Shown in pieces: positions 1-8,759 of a stretch of 64,000 bases of DNA (the first letter of the stretch is position 1; each line of letters starts with the position of its first letter). A model generated the notes under the pieces. The model made no database searches, was not told where the DNA came from, and was given only the letters and a program-made list of their open reading frames with translations. The position numbers and the translations under genes are program-made. Source of the DNA: Aedoeadaptatus nemausensis (lineage in GTDB: Bacteria > Bacillota > Clostridia > Tissierellales > Peptoniphilaceae); NCBI RefSeq assembly GCF_903819165.1, contig NZ_CAIJCS010000014.1:62001-126000 (forward strand). Reading direction: 5' to 3'.

Positions 1-225
1 TGGGCGGAAAACAACCTATTTGCCCCGAAGATTTTAGGGAAACGGACAGGCCTTCATCCGGCGGTCGTCCTACTATGTATCGTTATAGGAGGCGGAACCT
101 TCGGCGTGATCGGCATGATTTTATCGGTTCCTGTCTTCTCAATATTAACCATTCTCAAAAACTTCACCGTGATGAAATGGAGAGATCATCGACAACGTAA
201 AAATGAAGTGAAAAAAGTACAATAA
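1..225 (+). CDS. AI-2E family transporter, C-terminal fragment
   Basis: The first 74 codons are open in frame 1 and end in TAA at 223-225; the start lies outside the window. The visible part contains NNLFAPKILGK followed by TGLHPAVVLL and a glycine-rich hydrophobic stretch. This matches the conserved C-terminal end of the AI-2E/PerM (UPF0118) membrane permeases, where a P-x-x-x-G-x-x-x-x-LHP motif precedes the last membrane helix. The tail after the helix is basic and short. Members of this family are eight-helix exporters or ion/H+ antiporters of varied substrate. The substrate cannot be told from this fragment. It is followed directly by an intrinsic terminator, so it ends the preceding transcription unit. 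Confidence 0.8.
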   Translation, partial: WAENNLFAPKILGKRTGLHPAVVLLCIVIGGGTFGVIGMILSVPVFSILTILKNFTVMKWRDHRQRKNEVKKVQ

Positions 226-254
226 GCGACGGCTTTGCCGCCGCTTATTTATTT
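221..254 (+). terminator. Intrinsic terminator after the permease gene
   Basis: A 13-bp stem with one A-C mismatch (221-233 pairing 237-249) and a TTT loop is followed by a T-rich tract. The left arm overlaps the permease stop codon. Confidence 0.8.
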
Positions 255-270
255 GAATAAAGTATTCAAA

Positions 271-299
271 TTGACATTCTATTCATGCAACTTTATAAT
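271..299 (+). promoter_or_regulatory. Sigma-A promoter for alaS
   Basis: TTGACA at 271-276 and TATAAT at 294-299 are separated by exactly 17 bp, a perfect vegetative consensus. The -10 lies about 41 bases before the alaS start. No T-box or other leader is visible before the gene. Confidence 0.9.
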
Positions 300-340
300 T
301 TTAATCATAATCAAAACTATCTAGATCAGCGGGAGGAAAC

Positions 341-2980
341 ATGAAACCATTGGGATTACACGATATTAGAAGCGCTTTTTTGGAGTTTTTTGAGAGTAAA
401 GAGCACTTGGCCTTGCCGAGCTTTTCTTTAGTTCCTCAAAACGATAAATCCCTGCTCTTAATCGGGGCGGGTATGGCGCCGATGAAAAAATACTTTACTG
501 GAGAAGCGACGCCTCCCGCATCACGGGTATGCACATCACAAAAATGTATTCGAACCGGTGATATTGAAAATGTAGGGAAGACCGATCGCCACGCCACTTT
601 CTTTGAAATGCTCGGGAACTTCTCCTTCGGCGATTATTTTAAATCCGAAGTCATTCCCTGGGCCTGGGAATTTCTGACAGATGTATTGGAAATCGACCCG
701 GAACGTCTATGGGCGACGGTTTATCTGGACGACGACGAAGCTTTCCGCATTTGGAATGAGGAAGTCGGACTTCCGGCGGAGCGAATCGTTCGCTTGGGAA
801 AAGACGATAACTTCTGGGAATTGGCCGTAGGCCCGTCGGGACCGTGCTCGGAAATCTACTTCGACCGTGGCGAAAAGCACGGCTGTGGCGATCCGAACTG
901 TAAGCCCGGATGTGAATGTGATCGCTATATTGAAGTGTGGAACCTGGTCTTTACTCAATTTGATAAGGATGAAGAAGGGGAGTACCACCCCTTGAAGCAT
1001 CCCAATATCGATACGGGCATGGGCTTAGAACGTATTGCTACCGTCCTTCAAGATACGAATAATATTTTTGAAATCGATGCAATTCACGATATTTTGGAAG
1101 AAGTTTGCCGCATGGCAAATTACACCTATGGTACCGATGCTAAAATGGACGAATCGGTTCGCGTGATTACCGACCATATTCGTGCCATTACCTTTATGAT
1201 CTCCGACTCCATTATTCCGTCTAATGAGGGAAGAGGCTATGTGGAAAGACGATTGACGCGACGTGCGGCAAAACACGGACGCAATCTCGGTATCCACGAC
1301 GCATTTTTATATAAGCTCGCCGACATGGTTATCGACTCCTGGAAGGTGCAATACACGGAGCTGGATGAAAATCGCGAGGTCATCGGACGCGTCATCTTGA
1401 GAGAAGAAGAGCGTTTCTTAAAGACTCTTGAAACGGGTATGAACCTTCTCGAGACTGAGATTGAAAACAAAAAGCGCGACGGAATTAACGAGTTTTCCGG
1501 TTCAGATGCTTTTAAACTTTACGATACCTATGGATTCCCTGTAGATTTAACGATAGAAATCCTCGAAGAAAACGGGATGATCCTCGACGAAGAAGGATTT
1601 AACGAAGCCATGGAAGCACAAAAAAATCGCGCACGTGACGCCCGTGATGACTCCGACAATATCGGTTGGGCATCGGGTGGCGGCTTCGACTTTAACGATA
1701 TTGCCGAAGAAACCACATTCGTGGGATATGATACCTTAAGCGTTAAAGACGCCGATCTTTTGCACGTCATTTCCGAAGATAAAGAAGTAGATGTCCTTGA
1801 AGCAGGAAAAAGCGGCATTTTCTACCTGGATCCTACGCCATTTTATGCAGAAAGCGGCGGCCAAATCGGCGATAGCGGTATCTTAAAAGGAGACGGTTTT
1901 ACCGTAGAAGTGGAAGACACCCAAAAGACGAAGAGCGGACATATTTACTGCATCGGAAAGGTCTTAGAAGGTAATGCGAAGGTCGGACAGGTCGACGCCT
2001 ATGTAGAAGAAGATCGACGGGAGATGATCCGCAGAAACCACTCGGTCACTCACTTATTGCACCAAGCTCTAAAAGACGTACTGGGAGATCACGTAAATCA
2101 AGCGGGGTCTTACGTTGCGCCTGGTATGATGCGGTTTGACTTTACACATTATGAAGGGGTTTCAGAAGAGGACATCAAGGCGATAGAAGAATTGGTTAAC
2201 CGGAAAATCTTTGAATCCCTTCCCGTAAAAACCGAGCTTTTATCCTATGAAGAGGCTAAGGCCGACGGCGCTGTCGGACTTTTCGAAAATAAATACGGGG
2301 ATGAGGTCCGCGTCGTCAGCATGGGAGACTACTCGAAAGAACTTTGCGGCGGTACGCATGTGGACAACACCGCACAAATCGGTATGTTTAAAATCTTATC
2401 GGAAAACGGAATTTCTGCCGGCGTCCGTCGCATGGAAACAGTTACCGGACCGGGCGCTTACCGCTTTACGAAAGATAAAGATTATTTGGTGAAAGAAGTC
2501 GCTCAACTCTTAAAAACGACAGACGGCAATGTTCTTGAAAAATTAAAGACCCATTTAGATAACGAGAAAGCTTTAGAAAAAGAGCTTAATCGATTGAATG
2601 CCGAAATTGCAAAGTCCAAGATGAGCGATGCAATCGGCGAGGTGGAAAAGATCGGCGATATTTCCTTAGTTCGCGGAAGTTTTGAAAATGTATCCGTGGA
2701 AGATTTGCGAAATATGGCGGAAACCATGCGCGATAAAAACGACGCTATAGTCGTTCTGTCAACACTTAATGACGACAAATTGAATTTCGTATGTGCCGCA
2801 CCTAAATCAGCTATCGATAAAGGCTATAAAGCCGGAAATATAGTAAAAGAAGTGGCGAAAATCGCAGGCGGTGGCGGCGGTGGCCGTCCGGACATGGCGA
2901 CAGCCGGAGCGAAGGATCCATCGAAGGTTGCGGAAGCAATGGATAGTGTGACAGAAATATTACAGGCTATTGGAAAATAA
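341..2980 (+). CDS. alaS: Alanine--tRNA ligase
   Basis: This class II synthetase charges tRNA-Ala in the cytoplasm. At 879 residues it is full length. The N-terminal aminoacylation domain has the class II core, including an RNRHATFFEMLGN-type region near residue 80. The editing domain carries the zinc-binding HSVTH near 567 and CGGTH at about 669-673. The C-terminal C-Ala domain ends in the glycine-rich stretch GGGGGGRPDMATAG. The ATG has a strong Shine-Dalgarno (GGGAGG) eight bases upstream and a consensus promoter before that. As in Bacillus and clostridia it is followed by ireB and then ruvX, here with an extra gene between them. Nothing is unusual in the coding region. Confidence 0.97.
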   Translation: MKPLGLHDIRSAFLEFFESKEHLALPSFSLVPQNDKSLLLIGAGMAPMKKYFTGEATPPASRVCTSQKCIRTGDIENVGKTDRHATFFEMLGNFSFGDYFKSEVIPWAWEFLTDVLEIDPERLWATVYLDDDEAFRIWNEEVGLPAERIVRLGKDDNFWELAVGPSGPCSEIYFDRGEKHGCGDPNCKPGCECDRYIEVWNLVFTQFDKDEEGEYHPLKHPNIDTGMGLERIATVLQDTNNIFEIDAIHDILEEVCRMANYTYGTDAKMDESVRVITDHIRAITFMISDSIIPSNEGRGYVERRLTRRAAKHGRNLGIHDAFLYKLADMVIDSWKVQYTELDENREVIGRVILREEERFLKTLETGMNLLETEIENKKRDGINEFSGSDAFKLYDTYGFPVDLTIEILEENGMILDEEGFNEAMEAQKNRARDARDDSDNIGWASGGGFDFNDIAEETTFVGYDTLSVKDADLLHVISEDKEVDVLEAGKSGIFYLDPTPFYAESGGQIGDSGILKGDGFTVEVEDTQKTKSGHIYCIGKVLEGNAKVGQVDAYVEEDRREMIRRNHSVTHLLHQALKDVLGDHVNQAGSYVAPGMMRFDFTHYEGVSEEDIKAIEELVNRKIFESLPVKTELLSYEEAKADGAVGLFENKYGDEVRVVSMGDYSKELCGGTHVDNTAQIGMFKILSENGISAGVRRMETVTGPGAYRFTKDKDYLVKEVAQLLKTTDGNVLEKLKTHLDNEKALEKELNRLNAEIAKSKMSDAIGEVEKIGDISLVRGSFENVSVEDLRNMAETMRDKNDAIVVLSTLNDDKLNFVCAAPKSAIDKGYKAGNIVKEVAKIAGGGGGGRPDMATAGAKDPSKVAEAMDSVTEILQAIGK

Positions 2981-3008
2981 TGTCGTAATCTGATATTTGT
3001 GCTATAAT
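2980..3008 (+). promoter_or_regulatory. Extended -10 promoter for ireB
   Basis: TGCTATAAT at 3000-3008 is an extended -10 with a perfect hexamer. The matching -35 at 2980-2985 is poor (ATGTCG). It lies in the 48-base gap between alaS and ireB and implies that ireB is also transcribed independently of alaS. Confidence 0.7.
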
Positions 3009-3028
3009 ACTCTTATGGAGGAGATTAT

Positions 3029-3286
3029 ATGGACAATAATCAGTTTGAAACGCATATATTTGAAAAATCAGGCGGCGACAGCGAGAAAATTCGTTCAGGT
3101 ATGACCGTAGTGTTTCATGCACTTGAGGACAAGGGATATGACCCGGTCGATCAAATTATTGGCTATATATTATCCGGAGATCCCACCTATATAACAAGTC
3201 ATCGAGATGCGCGGAGCATTATACAATCAATTGAACGTGACGAGCTTTTAGCAGAGTTGTTAAAATTCTATTTAAAAGAAAAATAG
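3029..3286 (+). CDS. ireB: IreB family regulatory phosphoprotein (UPF0297)
   Basis: This small cytoplasmic protein has 85 residues, the normal family length. It carries the family signature: an early E-x-x-I-F-E, then [22 protein letters not shown] and [13 protein letters not shown]. In Enterococcus, IreB is a substrate of the Ser/Thr kinase IreK and affects cephalosporin tolerance. A threonine- and serine-bearing N-terminal segment is expected to be the phosphorylation site; here only Thr8 and Ser14 are available. Its position directly after alaS is the conserved one (yrzL in Bacillus). The Shine-Dalgarno GGAGGAG precedes the ATG. The kinase gene is not in this window. Confidence 0.93.
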   Translation: MDNNQFETHIFEKSGGDSEKIRSGMTVVFHALEDKGYDPVDQIIGYILSGDPTYITSHRDARSIIQSIERDELLAELLKFYLKEK

Positions 3287-3311
3287 AGATGGGCCCAGGC
3301 TCATCTCTATT
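3282..3311 (+). terminator. Hairpin after ireB, weak terminator
   Basis: A 10-bp perfect stem (3282-3291 with 3302-3311) extends by a few pairs inward. No T-tract follows, so it may be an mRNA 3-prime stabiliser or a partial terminator and not a full stop. Confidence 0.45.
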
Positions 3312-3331
3312 CTAATGTTATAAGGAGATTT

Positions 3332-4273
3332 ATGGCTATATTAGGTAAGACGGGGATCGAAGTATCGCCTTTATGTTTTGGCTCGCTAACTTTTTCGAGA
3401 TTTCAGGCGAATTTATCTTTAAAAAAGGGCACGGAATTATTAGTATATGCCCGGGAAAAGGGTATTAACTTTATAGATACTGCGGAAATTTATGATAACT
3501 ACGCCTACATTCGCGAGGCTATAAGAGAGTTAGGTCGCGAAGAATGGGTAATTACGTCGAAAGCATATTGCTACGACGCCAAAACGGCGGAGGAAAGTGT
3601 AAAAAAAGCCCTAAGGGAATTAAACACCGATTATATCGACATCTTTATGCTCCACGAGCAGGAGTCTCTTTTGACGCTTAAAGGCCACCGCGAGGCTTTA
3701 GAGCGTCTAAAACAGTTTAAAGATGAGGGTATAATTCGTGCCGTAGGTATTTCTACGCATTTTATCGGATGTGTCAATGCGACGGCGCTGTTTCCGGAAA
3801 TCGAAGTGATTCACCCGATTATTAATCGCAAGGGAATCGGGATCCAAGACGGCACCGCCGAGCAAATGATGAACGCCATTAAAGCGCGCCACGACAAGGG
3901 CATCGGTATTTATTCCATGAAGGCCTTAGGCGGCGGTCATTTGATTCAGGAGAATCGCGAGTCCCTTCAATGGATCCGCGAGCAACAAGGAATCGACTCC
4001 ACGGCTATCGGCATGCAATCCAAGAGTGAAATCGACTATAATGCCGACTTATTTTTACAGAATCGTGAAAATGAGGAGGCTTTAAAAGACGTTTCCGGTA
4101 AAAAACGGCATTTAATTATCGGTGATTATTGTATCGGTTGCGGTAGCTGTGAAAAGCGCTGTAAACAAAACGGTATCCGCGTCATCGATGGAAAAGCCGT
4201 CCCCAACGAAAACTGTATTTTGTGTGGATACTGTGCCACAGTATGCCCTGAATTTTGCATTAAAGTGATTTAA
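3332..4273 (+). CDS. Aldo/keto reductase fused to a 2[4Fe-4S] ferredoxin domain
   Basis: The protein has 313 residues. Residues 1-240 form an aldo/keto reductase barrel with the catalytic tetrad recognisable as D and Y in FIDTAEIYDNY, K in WVITSKAY and H in FMLHEQ. Residues about 265-310 carry two ferredoxin motifs, CIGCGSCEKRC and CILCGYCATVC, for two [4Fe-4S] clusters. Such fusions are common in anaerobic Bacillota and are thought to pass electrons between ferredoxin and a carbonyl substrate; the true substrate is unknown. The ATG follows a good Shine-Dalgarno (AAGGAG). Its stop codon directly abuts the ruvX start, so the two are co-translated. In most relatives ireB is followed directly by ruvX, so this gene looks inserted. 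Confidence 0.9.
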   Translation: MAILGKTGIEVSPLCFGSLTFSRFQANLSLKKGTELLVYAREKGINFIDTAEIYDNYAYIREAIRELGREEWVITSKAYCYDAKTAEESVKKALRELNTDYIDIFMLHEQESLLTLKGHREALERLKQFKDEGIIRAVGISTHFIGCVNATALFPEIEVIHPIINRKGIGIQDGTAEQMMNAIKARHDKGIGIYSMKALGGGHLIQENRESLQWIREQQGIDSTAIGMQSKSEIDYNADLFLQNRENEEALKDVSGKKRHLIIGDYCIGCGSCEKRCKQNGIRVIDGKAVPNENCILCGYCATVCPEFCIKVI

Positions 4274-4690
4274 ATGAACAGAGTACTAGGCCTAGATATA
4301 GGAAATAAGACCATCGGCGTCGCCGTATCCGATCCTCTCGGTATTTTAGCCCAAGGGGTTACGACGATAATAAGAAGCTCAAAAGCCGAAGATGTAAAAG
4401 CTTTAAAGAGCATTATTGACGAATATCGTGTGGAGAAGCTGATCATCGGGCTTCCCAAAAATATGAACAATTCTATGGGATTTCAAGCGACGCGGACGAT
4501 GAATTATGCTGACTATTTAAAAGAAGCTCTCGACATGGAGATTGAATTTGTGGATGAGCGCTTAACGACCGCTTCCGCCACTCGCAGCCTTATTGAAGGC
4601 GGCGTGCGGCGAGAGAACAGGAAAAAGCATGTAGATAAAGTGGCGGCCGTTCTTATTTTGCAGACTTATTTAGATCAACAGTCCCTTTAA
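4274..4690 (+). CDS. ruvX: Holliday junction resolvase-like YqgF/RuvX nuclease
   Basis: This 138-residue RNase H-fold protein is of usual length. LGLDIGNKTIGVAVSD at residues 4-19 supplies the first catalytic aspartate, IIGLPKNMN is the central family motif, and FVDERLTT near residue 95 holds the second acidic site. In Escherichia coli the homologue is needed for 16S rRNA 5-prime processing; in other bacteria it acts as a Holliday-junction resolvase. The ATG follows the aldo/keto reductase stop with no gap, so translation is probably coupled. The true RuvC resolvase is encoded separately at 53696. Confidence 0.95.
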   Translation: MNRVLGLDIGNKTIGVAVSDPLGILAQGVTTIIRSSKAEDVKALKSIIDEYRVEKLIIGLPKNMNNSMGFQATRTMNYADYLKEALDMEIEFVDERLTTASATRSLIEGGVRRENRKKHVDKVAAVLILQTYLDQQSL

Positions 4691-4756
4691 TTTTACGCCA
4701 CTGAAGGCGTGCTTTTGATGTCAAGATGTCATATTTAGAGAAATGGTGGGTAAACT

Positions 4757-5215
4757 ATGCCAGCAAACAAATATAAAGATTATTTGCAAGATAAAGGATT
4801 CAAATATACGAAGCAACGGCAAGTGGTAATGGATGTTTTTATCGACCACGATGACGAACATATGACGACGGAGGAAGTGTTTCAATACGCCTCGAAAAAG
4901 ATGCCTGAGATCGGCATCGCTACGGTATATCGCGCCGTAAGTCTTTTAGAAGAGATCGGCTTTTTAACGGCCTTGACCCTTCCCGACGGAACGACACGTT
5001 ATGAACGCCGTATGAGAGATGAAAAGCATATTCACCACCATTTGGTTTGTAATAAGTGCCACAAAATTACGGAAGTAAATGTGGATTTACTCGATGACTT
5101 GGAAGAAGAGATTGAACGTACGGTCCATTTTCATATAACGGATCATAATTTAAAATTTTACGGCATTTGTGAAGAATGCGGACAGAAAATGAAAGGAGAG
5201 TCTCATGAAGACTAA
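4757..5215 (+). CDS. Fur family metal- or peroxide-responsive repressor
   Basis: This 152-residue protein has a winged-helix N-terminus (KYTKQRQVVMDVF, then a recognition-helix region GIATVYRAVSLLEE) and a C-terminal dimerisation domain. Metal ligands are visible in HIHHHLVCNKCHKITE and in the second CxxC, CEECGQ, which form a structural zinc site. The sequence alone does not separate Fur from PerR or Zur. It overlaps the RNase J start by 11 bases, and the Shine-Dalgarno of RNase J (AAAGGAG) lies inside its last codons. No clear Fur box is seen upstream. Confidence 0.9.
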   Translation: MPANKYKDYLQDKGFKYTKQRQVVMDVFIDHDDEHMTTEEVFQYASKKMPEIGIATVYRAVSLLEEIGFLTALTLPDGTTRYERRMRDEKHIHHHLVCNKCHKITEVNVDLLDDLEEEIERTVHFHITDHNLKFYGICEECGQKMKGESHED

Positions 5216-6875
5216 GGAAAAACTTCGGATCATTCCTCTTGGAGGATTACAAGAAGTTGGAAAGAACATGACGGTCATAGAGTATCGTGACGAAATGATA
5301 CTTATCGACTGTGGCATGACCTTTCCGGAAGACGATATGCCGGGAATCGATGTGGTTATTCCCGATATCAGCTATATATTAAAAAATCAGAAAAAACTGA
5401 AAGGCATTGTTATTACACACGGTCACGAAGACCATATCGGTGCCGTGCCCTATATTCTAAAACAAATTAATGTGCCCGTTTACGGAACGAAGCTCACTTT
5501 GGCACTTCTTGAAAATAAATTGAAGGAACATCGCTTGCTGCGTTCTTCAAAACTGGTTACCGTAAGCTATAAAAAGCCCATGAAGATAGGCAAACATTTC
5601 GATGTGGAATGGATCAGCGTCAACCACTCTATTCCCGATGCGGCCGCCCTTGCTATTACCACGCCTTTAGGTGTCTTAGTGCACACCGGCGACTTTAAGG
5701 TAGACTTTACCCCCATTGCGGGAGCACCTATCGACTTAAATCGCTTGGCTGAAATCGGCGACAAAGGAGTATTGGCATTATTCAGTGAATCTACGAACGT
5801 TCTTCGTGAAGGATTCTCTATGAGCGAGCGGAAAGTCGGCGCCACACTTGATCGACTATTTGCTCTTATGAAGAATAATCGTATTATAATCGCCACTTTC
5901 GCATCGAATGTATTTAGAATTCAGCAGATAATCAATGCCGCCGAACGCTATAATCGCAAGGTCGTATTAAGCGGGCGCAGCATGCTTAATGTTATGGGTA
6001 TCGCCCAAAATCTCGGCTATTTAAGGGTAAAGAAAAATACTATCGTCGATATTAAAGACATGCATCGCTACAATCCCAAGCAGCTGGTATTAATCACCAC
6101 CGGCAGCCAAGGGGAGCCTATGAGTGCCATGACCCGTATTGCAAACGGTCAGCATAAACAGATTCAATTGGCAAAAGAAGATGTGATCATTCTCTCTTCT
6201 CATCCCATTCCGGGTAATGAAAATGCGGTCAACACCGTCATCAACAGCCTGTTGGATAAAGGGGTCCGCGTAATCTATGAATCCCTTTCTGAAATTCACG
6301 TTTCCGGACACGCCTATCAAGAAGAGCATAAGCTCATGCTCAGCCTTCTAAAACCGAAGTTCTTCATCCCCGTTCACGGTGAAGTTAAGCATTTATTAAA
6401 ACATATGGAAGTGGCACAGAGAATGGGCATTCCCAAAAATAATATTTTTATGCTTGAAAACGGTGCGTGCCTCGAGATGAACAGAACAGAAGCCCATCGC
6501 GTTAAAGATGTGGAATCCGGTCAGGTTCTTATCGACGGCCTGGGCATCGGCGATGTCGGTAATATCGTTTTACGAGACAGAAAACATCTCTCAGAAGACG
6601 GTTTGATTATCGCCATTATCGCCATGAATAAAAAGTCAGGCGAGATGGTCTCCGGTCCCGATATTATTTCGAGAGGTTTCGTCTACGTTCGCGAGTCCAC
6701 GGATTTGATGAACGAAGTGCGCAATACTGTATCGAAGTCTGTCGAGAACTGTAAAAAGAACAATGTAAAAGAGTGGTCTGCCATTAAATCGCAAATTCGC
6801 GACGACTTAAGAAACTTTATCTTTAAAAAGACGAGACGTAATCCCATGATCCTGCCCATTATCATGGATGTATAA
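5205..6875 (+). CDS. rnj: Ribonuclease J
   Basis: This 556-residue metallo-beta-lactamase/beta-CASP nuclease carries out 5-prime exonucleolytic and endonucleolytic mRNA decay and rRNA maturation in Gram-positive bacteria. The zinc-binding motif THGHEDHIGA is near residue 70. VHTGDFKVD, the beta-CASP region with ESTNVLREG, and the late motifs HVSGHAYQEEH and PVHGEVKHL are all present. The C-terminal dimerisation domain is intact. The ATG has a strong Shine-Dalgarno inside the end of the upstream fur-like gene. An intrinsic terminator follows the stop by two bases. Only one RNase J is in the window, so J1 and J2 cannot be told apart. Confidence 0.96.
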   Translation: MKTKEKLRIIPLGGLQEVGKNMTVIEYRDEMILIDCGMTFPEDDMPGIDVVIPDISYILKNQKKLKGIVITHGHEDHIGAVPYILKQINVPVYGTKLTLALLENKLKEHRLLRSSKLVTVSYKKPMKIGKHFDVEWISVNHSIPDAAALAITTPLGVLVHTGDFKVDFTPIAGAPIDLNRLAEIGDKGVLALFSESTNVLREGFSMSERKVGATLDRLFALMKNNRIIIATFASNVFRIQQIINAAERYNRKVVLSGRSMLNVMGIAQNLGYLRVKKNTIVDIKDMHRYNPKQLVLITTGSQGEPMSAMTRIANGQHKQIQLAKEDVIILSSHPIPGNENAVNTVINSLLDKGVRVIYESLSEIHVSGHAYQEEHKLMLSLLKPKFFIPVHGEVKHLLKHMEVAQRMGIPKNNIFMLENGACLEMNRTEAHRVKDVESGQVLIDGLGIGDVGNIVLRDRKHLSEDGLIIAIIAMNKKSGEMVSGPDIISRGFVYVRESTDLMNEVRNTVSKSVENCKKNNVKEWSAIKSQIRDDLRNFIFKKTRRNPMILPIIMDV

Positions 6876-6876
6876 T

Positions 6877-6898
6877 AGCCGGTTTATCCGGCTTTTTT
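6877..6898 (+). terminator. Intrinsic terminator after rnj
   Basis: A 6-bp GC-rich stem (6877-6882 with 6888-6893) with a five-base loop and six Ts. It sits two bases after the rnj stop and only a few bases before the next start codon. Confidence 0.85.
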
Positions 6899-6903
6899 AT
6901 AGC

Positions 6904-7545
6904 ATGTATACGACAGAACCATTTATCGAAGAATTTATAAATGATCTCGTACCGGAAAAAGATGGTTATTTGAAAGATATGCGACGCTTTGCCGAGGAGG
7001 AAGAAGTTCCCATTATCGACCGACAGGTAGAGAACTATCTTTCCTTTTTCCTCTCGGTTTTAAAACCCCGTTCCATTTTAGAATTAGGAACGGCCATCGG
7101 TTACTCCGCATCGGTCATGGCGGAGGCGACTGATGCGGAGATTACCACGGTGGAACTAGATGCCGATCGCGCCGTTAATGCGAGAACCCATTTTCAAAAC
7201 CAAAATCTGGAAAAAAGAGTTCGTCTTATCGTAGGAGATGCAGCTGAGTTCATCGTACAAGACGAAGGATCTTACGATTTCATCTTTATCGATGCGGCAA
7301 AAGGTCAGTACGAAGTGTATCTTAAAGAGTGTTTGCGGCTTTTAAATAAAGACGGCGTCATTTGTATGGATAATGTGCTATTCCACGGCATGTTGGCGTC
7401 AAAAGAACTATTTAAACGTCGTAAAATAACCATCGTAAAGAGACTGAAGAGAATGTTGCACAGGGTTTTTCAATCGGATGAACTCAGCGTAAATTTACTT
7501 CCCATTGGAGACGGTGTGTTGATGATAAGGAGATTGCATGGATAA
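6904..7545 (+). CDS. trmR: O-methyltransferase, tRNA 5-hydroxyuridine methyltransferase type
   Basis: This SAM-dependent methyltransferase has 213 residues from the ATG at 6904. Motif I is ELGTAIGYSASVMAE, and FIFIDAAKGQY and the metal-dependent O-methyltransferase core follow. The best match is YrrM/TrmR, which makes 5-methoxyuridine at position 34 of tRNAs from 5-hydroxyuridine. The next gene encodes a U32 protein of the kind that makes the hydroxyuridine, as in Bacillus yrrM-yrrN-yrrO-udk. An alternative start at 6868 overlaps the rnj stop and would add 12 residues that do not fit the family. Neither start has a clear Shine-Dalgarno, and a terminator lies just before 6904. The 3-prime end overlaps the next gene by 8 bases. 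Confidence 0.88.
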   Translation: MYTTEPFIEEFINDLVPEKDGYLKDMRRFAEEEEVPIIDRQVENYLSFFLSVLKPRSILELGTAIGYSASVMAEATDAEITTVELDADRAVNARTHFQNQNLEKRVRLIVGDAAEFIVQDEGSYDFIFIDAAKGQYEVYLKECLRLLNKDGVICMDNVLFHGMLASKELFKRRKITIVKRLKRMLHRVFQSDELSVNLLPIGDGVLMIRRLHG

Positions 7546-8758
7546 AGTAGAACTGCTGGCTCCGGCCGGAGATCTTGAGAAGTTAAAGACGGCCATCGAC
7601 TATGGCGCCGACGCCGTATACTTGGGCGGCGAAGCCTTTGGTCTGCGAAAGGCGTCTAAAAATTTCCCTCTTGAAACGATGAAAGAGGGGGTAGAATATG
7701 CCCACGAGCGGGGAAAGGCCGTACACGTCACCTTAAACATCGTGCCCCACGACGAGGACTTCGAAGGATTGGAAGATTATGTAAGGGATTTGGAATCTAT
7801 AGGCGTCGATGCGGTAATCGTCTCCGATCCCGGAATCTTTCAGCGCGTCAGAAAAGTATCGAATATTCCCATCCATATGAGTACGCAAGGCAGCATTACC
7901 AATAGCGATACGGTAAAATTTTGGCGCGATCTCGGTGCCGAAAGGGTAGTGCTCGCGAGAGAGCTTTCTCTGGAAGAGATTAAGACGATCGTTAACAGAG
8001 TGAATAATATCGAGATCGAAACTTTCGTTCACGGCGCCATGTGTATGAGTTATAGTGGTCGTTGCCTTCTAAGCAATTACATGACGGGAAGGGATGCTAA
8101 TCAAGGAGACTGCTCTCAGCCTTGTCGCTATAAATATCATCTGGTCGAAGAGAATCGCCCCGGGGAATATTTCCCAATCGATTCTTCGGAAGAGGGTAGT
8201 TTTATCTTAAACTCTAAAGATCTTTCCATGATCGGACATATCGATGAACTTATCGAGGCGGGAATCCGATCCTTAAAAATCGAAGGGCGCGTGAAGAGTT
8301 CTTACTACCTCGCCACCGTCATCAGATCTTATCGCATGGCTATCGACGCTTATTACGCCGACCCGGAGAACTATAAGTACGATGAAAAGCTGTTCGAGGA
8401 GATCCAAAAAGTTTCCCACAGAGATTTTACTACGGGATTCTATTATGGAGAGGCAAAGGATACGCGTGGGATCAGCGATTCCACGACCTACATTAGAGAT
8501 TATGATTTTGTCGGCGTCGTCCTTGATTACGATGAGAAAAATCAAAGGGTTACCATTGAACAGCGCAATCGTCTGTTTGAAGGAGATGAAGTGGAGATAT
8601 TCGGTCCCGAAAAGGATCACTTCCTATGGACAATAGAAGATATGCGCGACGAAGAGGGAGAGGCAATAGATGTGGCCAATAAAGCGCGCCAAATCTTTAC
8701 CGCCCGTCTCGATCGACCGGTAGAAGCAAAAGATATGATCAGAAAGAAGATTGATTAA
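7538..8758 (+). CDS. trhP: Peptidase U32 family protein, tRNA uridine-34 hydroxylation
   Basis: This 406-residue protein begins with the family start ELLAPAGDLEKLKTAIDYGADAVY. It contains the U32 signature ETFVHGAMCMSYSGRC followed by LLSNYMTGRD and the cysteines of GDCSQPCRY. Homologues once called collagenase-like peptidases are now known, as TrhP in Escherichia coli and Bacillus, to be needed for prephenate-dependent 5-hydroxyuridine formation at tRNA position 34. The neighbours support this: the methyltransferase acting on that product is upstream with an 8-base overlap, and udk is downstream. Bacillus has two such genes in tandem (yrrN, yrrO); here only one is present. The Shine-Dalgarno AAGGAGA precedes the ATG. 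Confidence 0.9.
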   Translation: MDKVELLAPAGDLEKLKTAIDYGADAVYLGGEAFGLRKASKNFPLETMKEGVEYAHERGKAVHVTLNIVPHDEDFEGLEDYVRDLESIGVDAVIVSDPGIFQRVRKVSNIPIHMSTQGSITNSDTVKFWRDLGAERVVLARELSLEEIKTIVNRVNNIEIETFVHGAMCMSYSGRCLLSNYMTGRDANQGDCSQPCRYKYHLVEENRPGEYFPIDSSEEGSFILNSKDLSMIGHIDELIEAGIRSLKIEGRVKSSYYLATVIRSYRMAIDAYYADPENYKYDEKLFEEIQKVSHRDFTTGFYYGEAKDTRGISDSTTYIRDYDFVGVVLDYDEKNQRVTIEQRNRLFEGDEVEIFGPEKDHFLWTIEDMRDEEGEAIDVANKARQIFTARLDRPVEAKDMIRKKID

Positions 8759-8759
8759 T

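Noticed and set aside
1-340. T-box before alaS
   Set aside because: The 41 bases between the promoter -10 and the ATG are too short for a T-box, and no core motif is present.
4691-4756. Fur box or promoter before the fur-like gene
   Set aside because: Only a 5-bp hairpin and poor hexamers are present; nothing with the spacing of a promoter or a 7-1-7 box.
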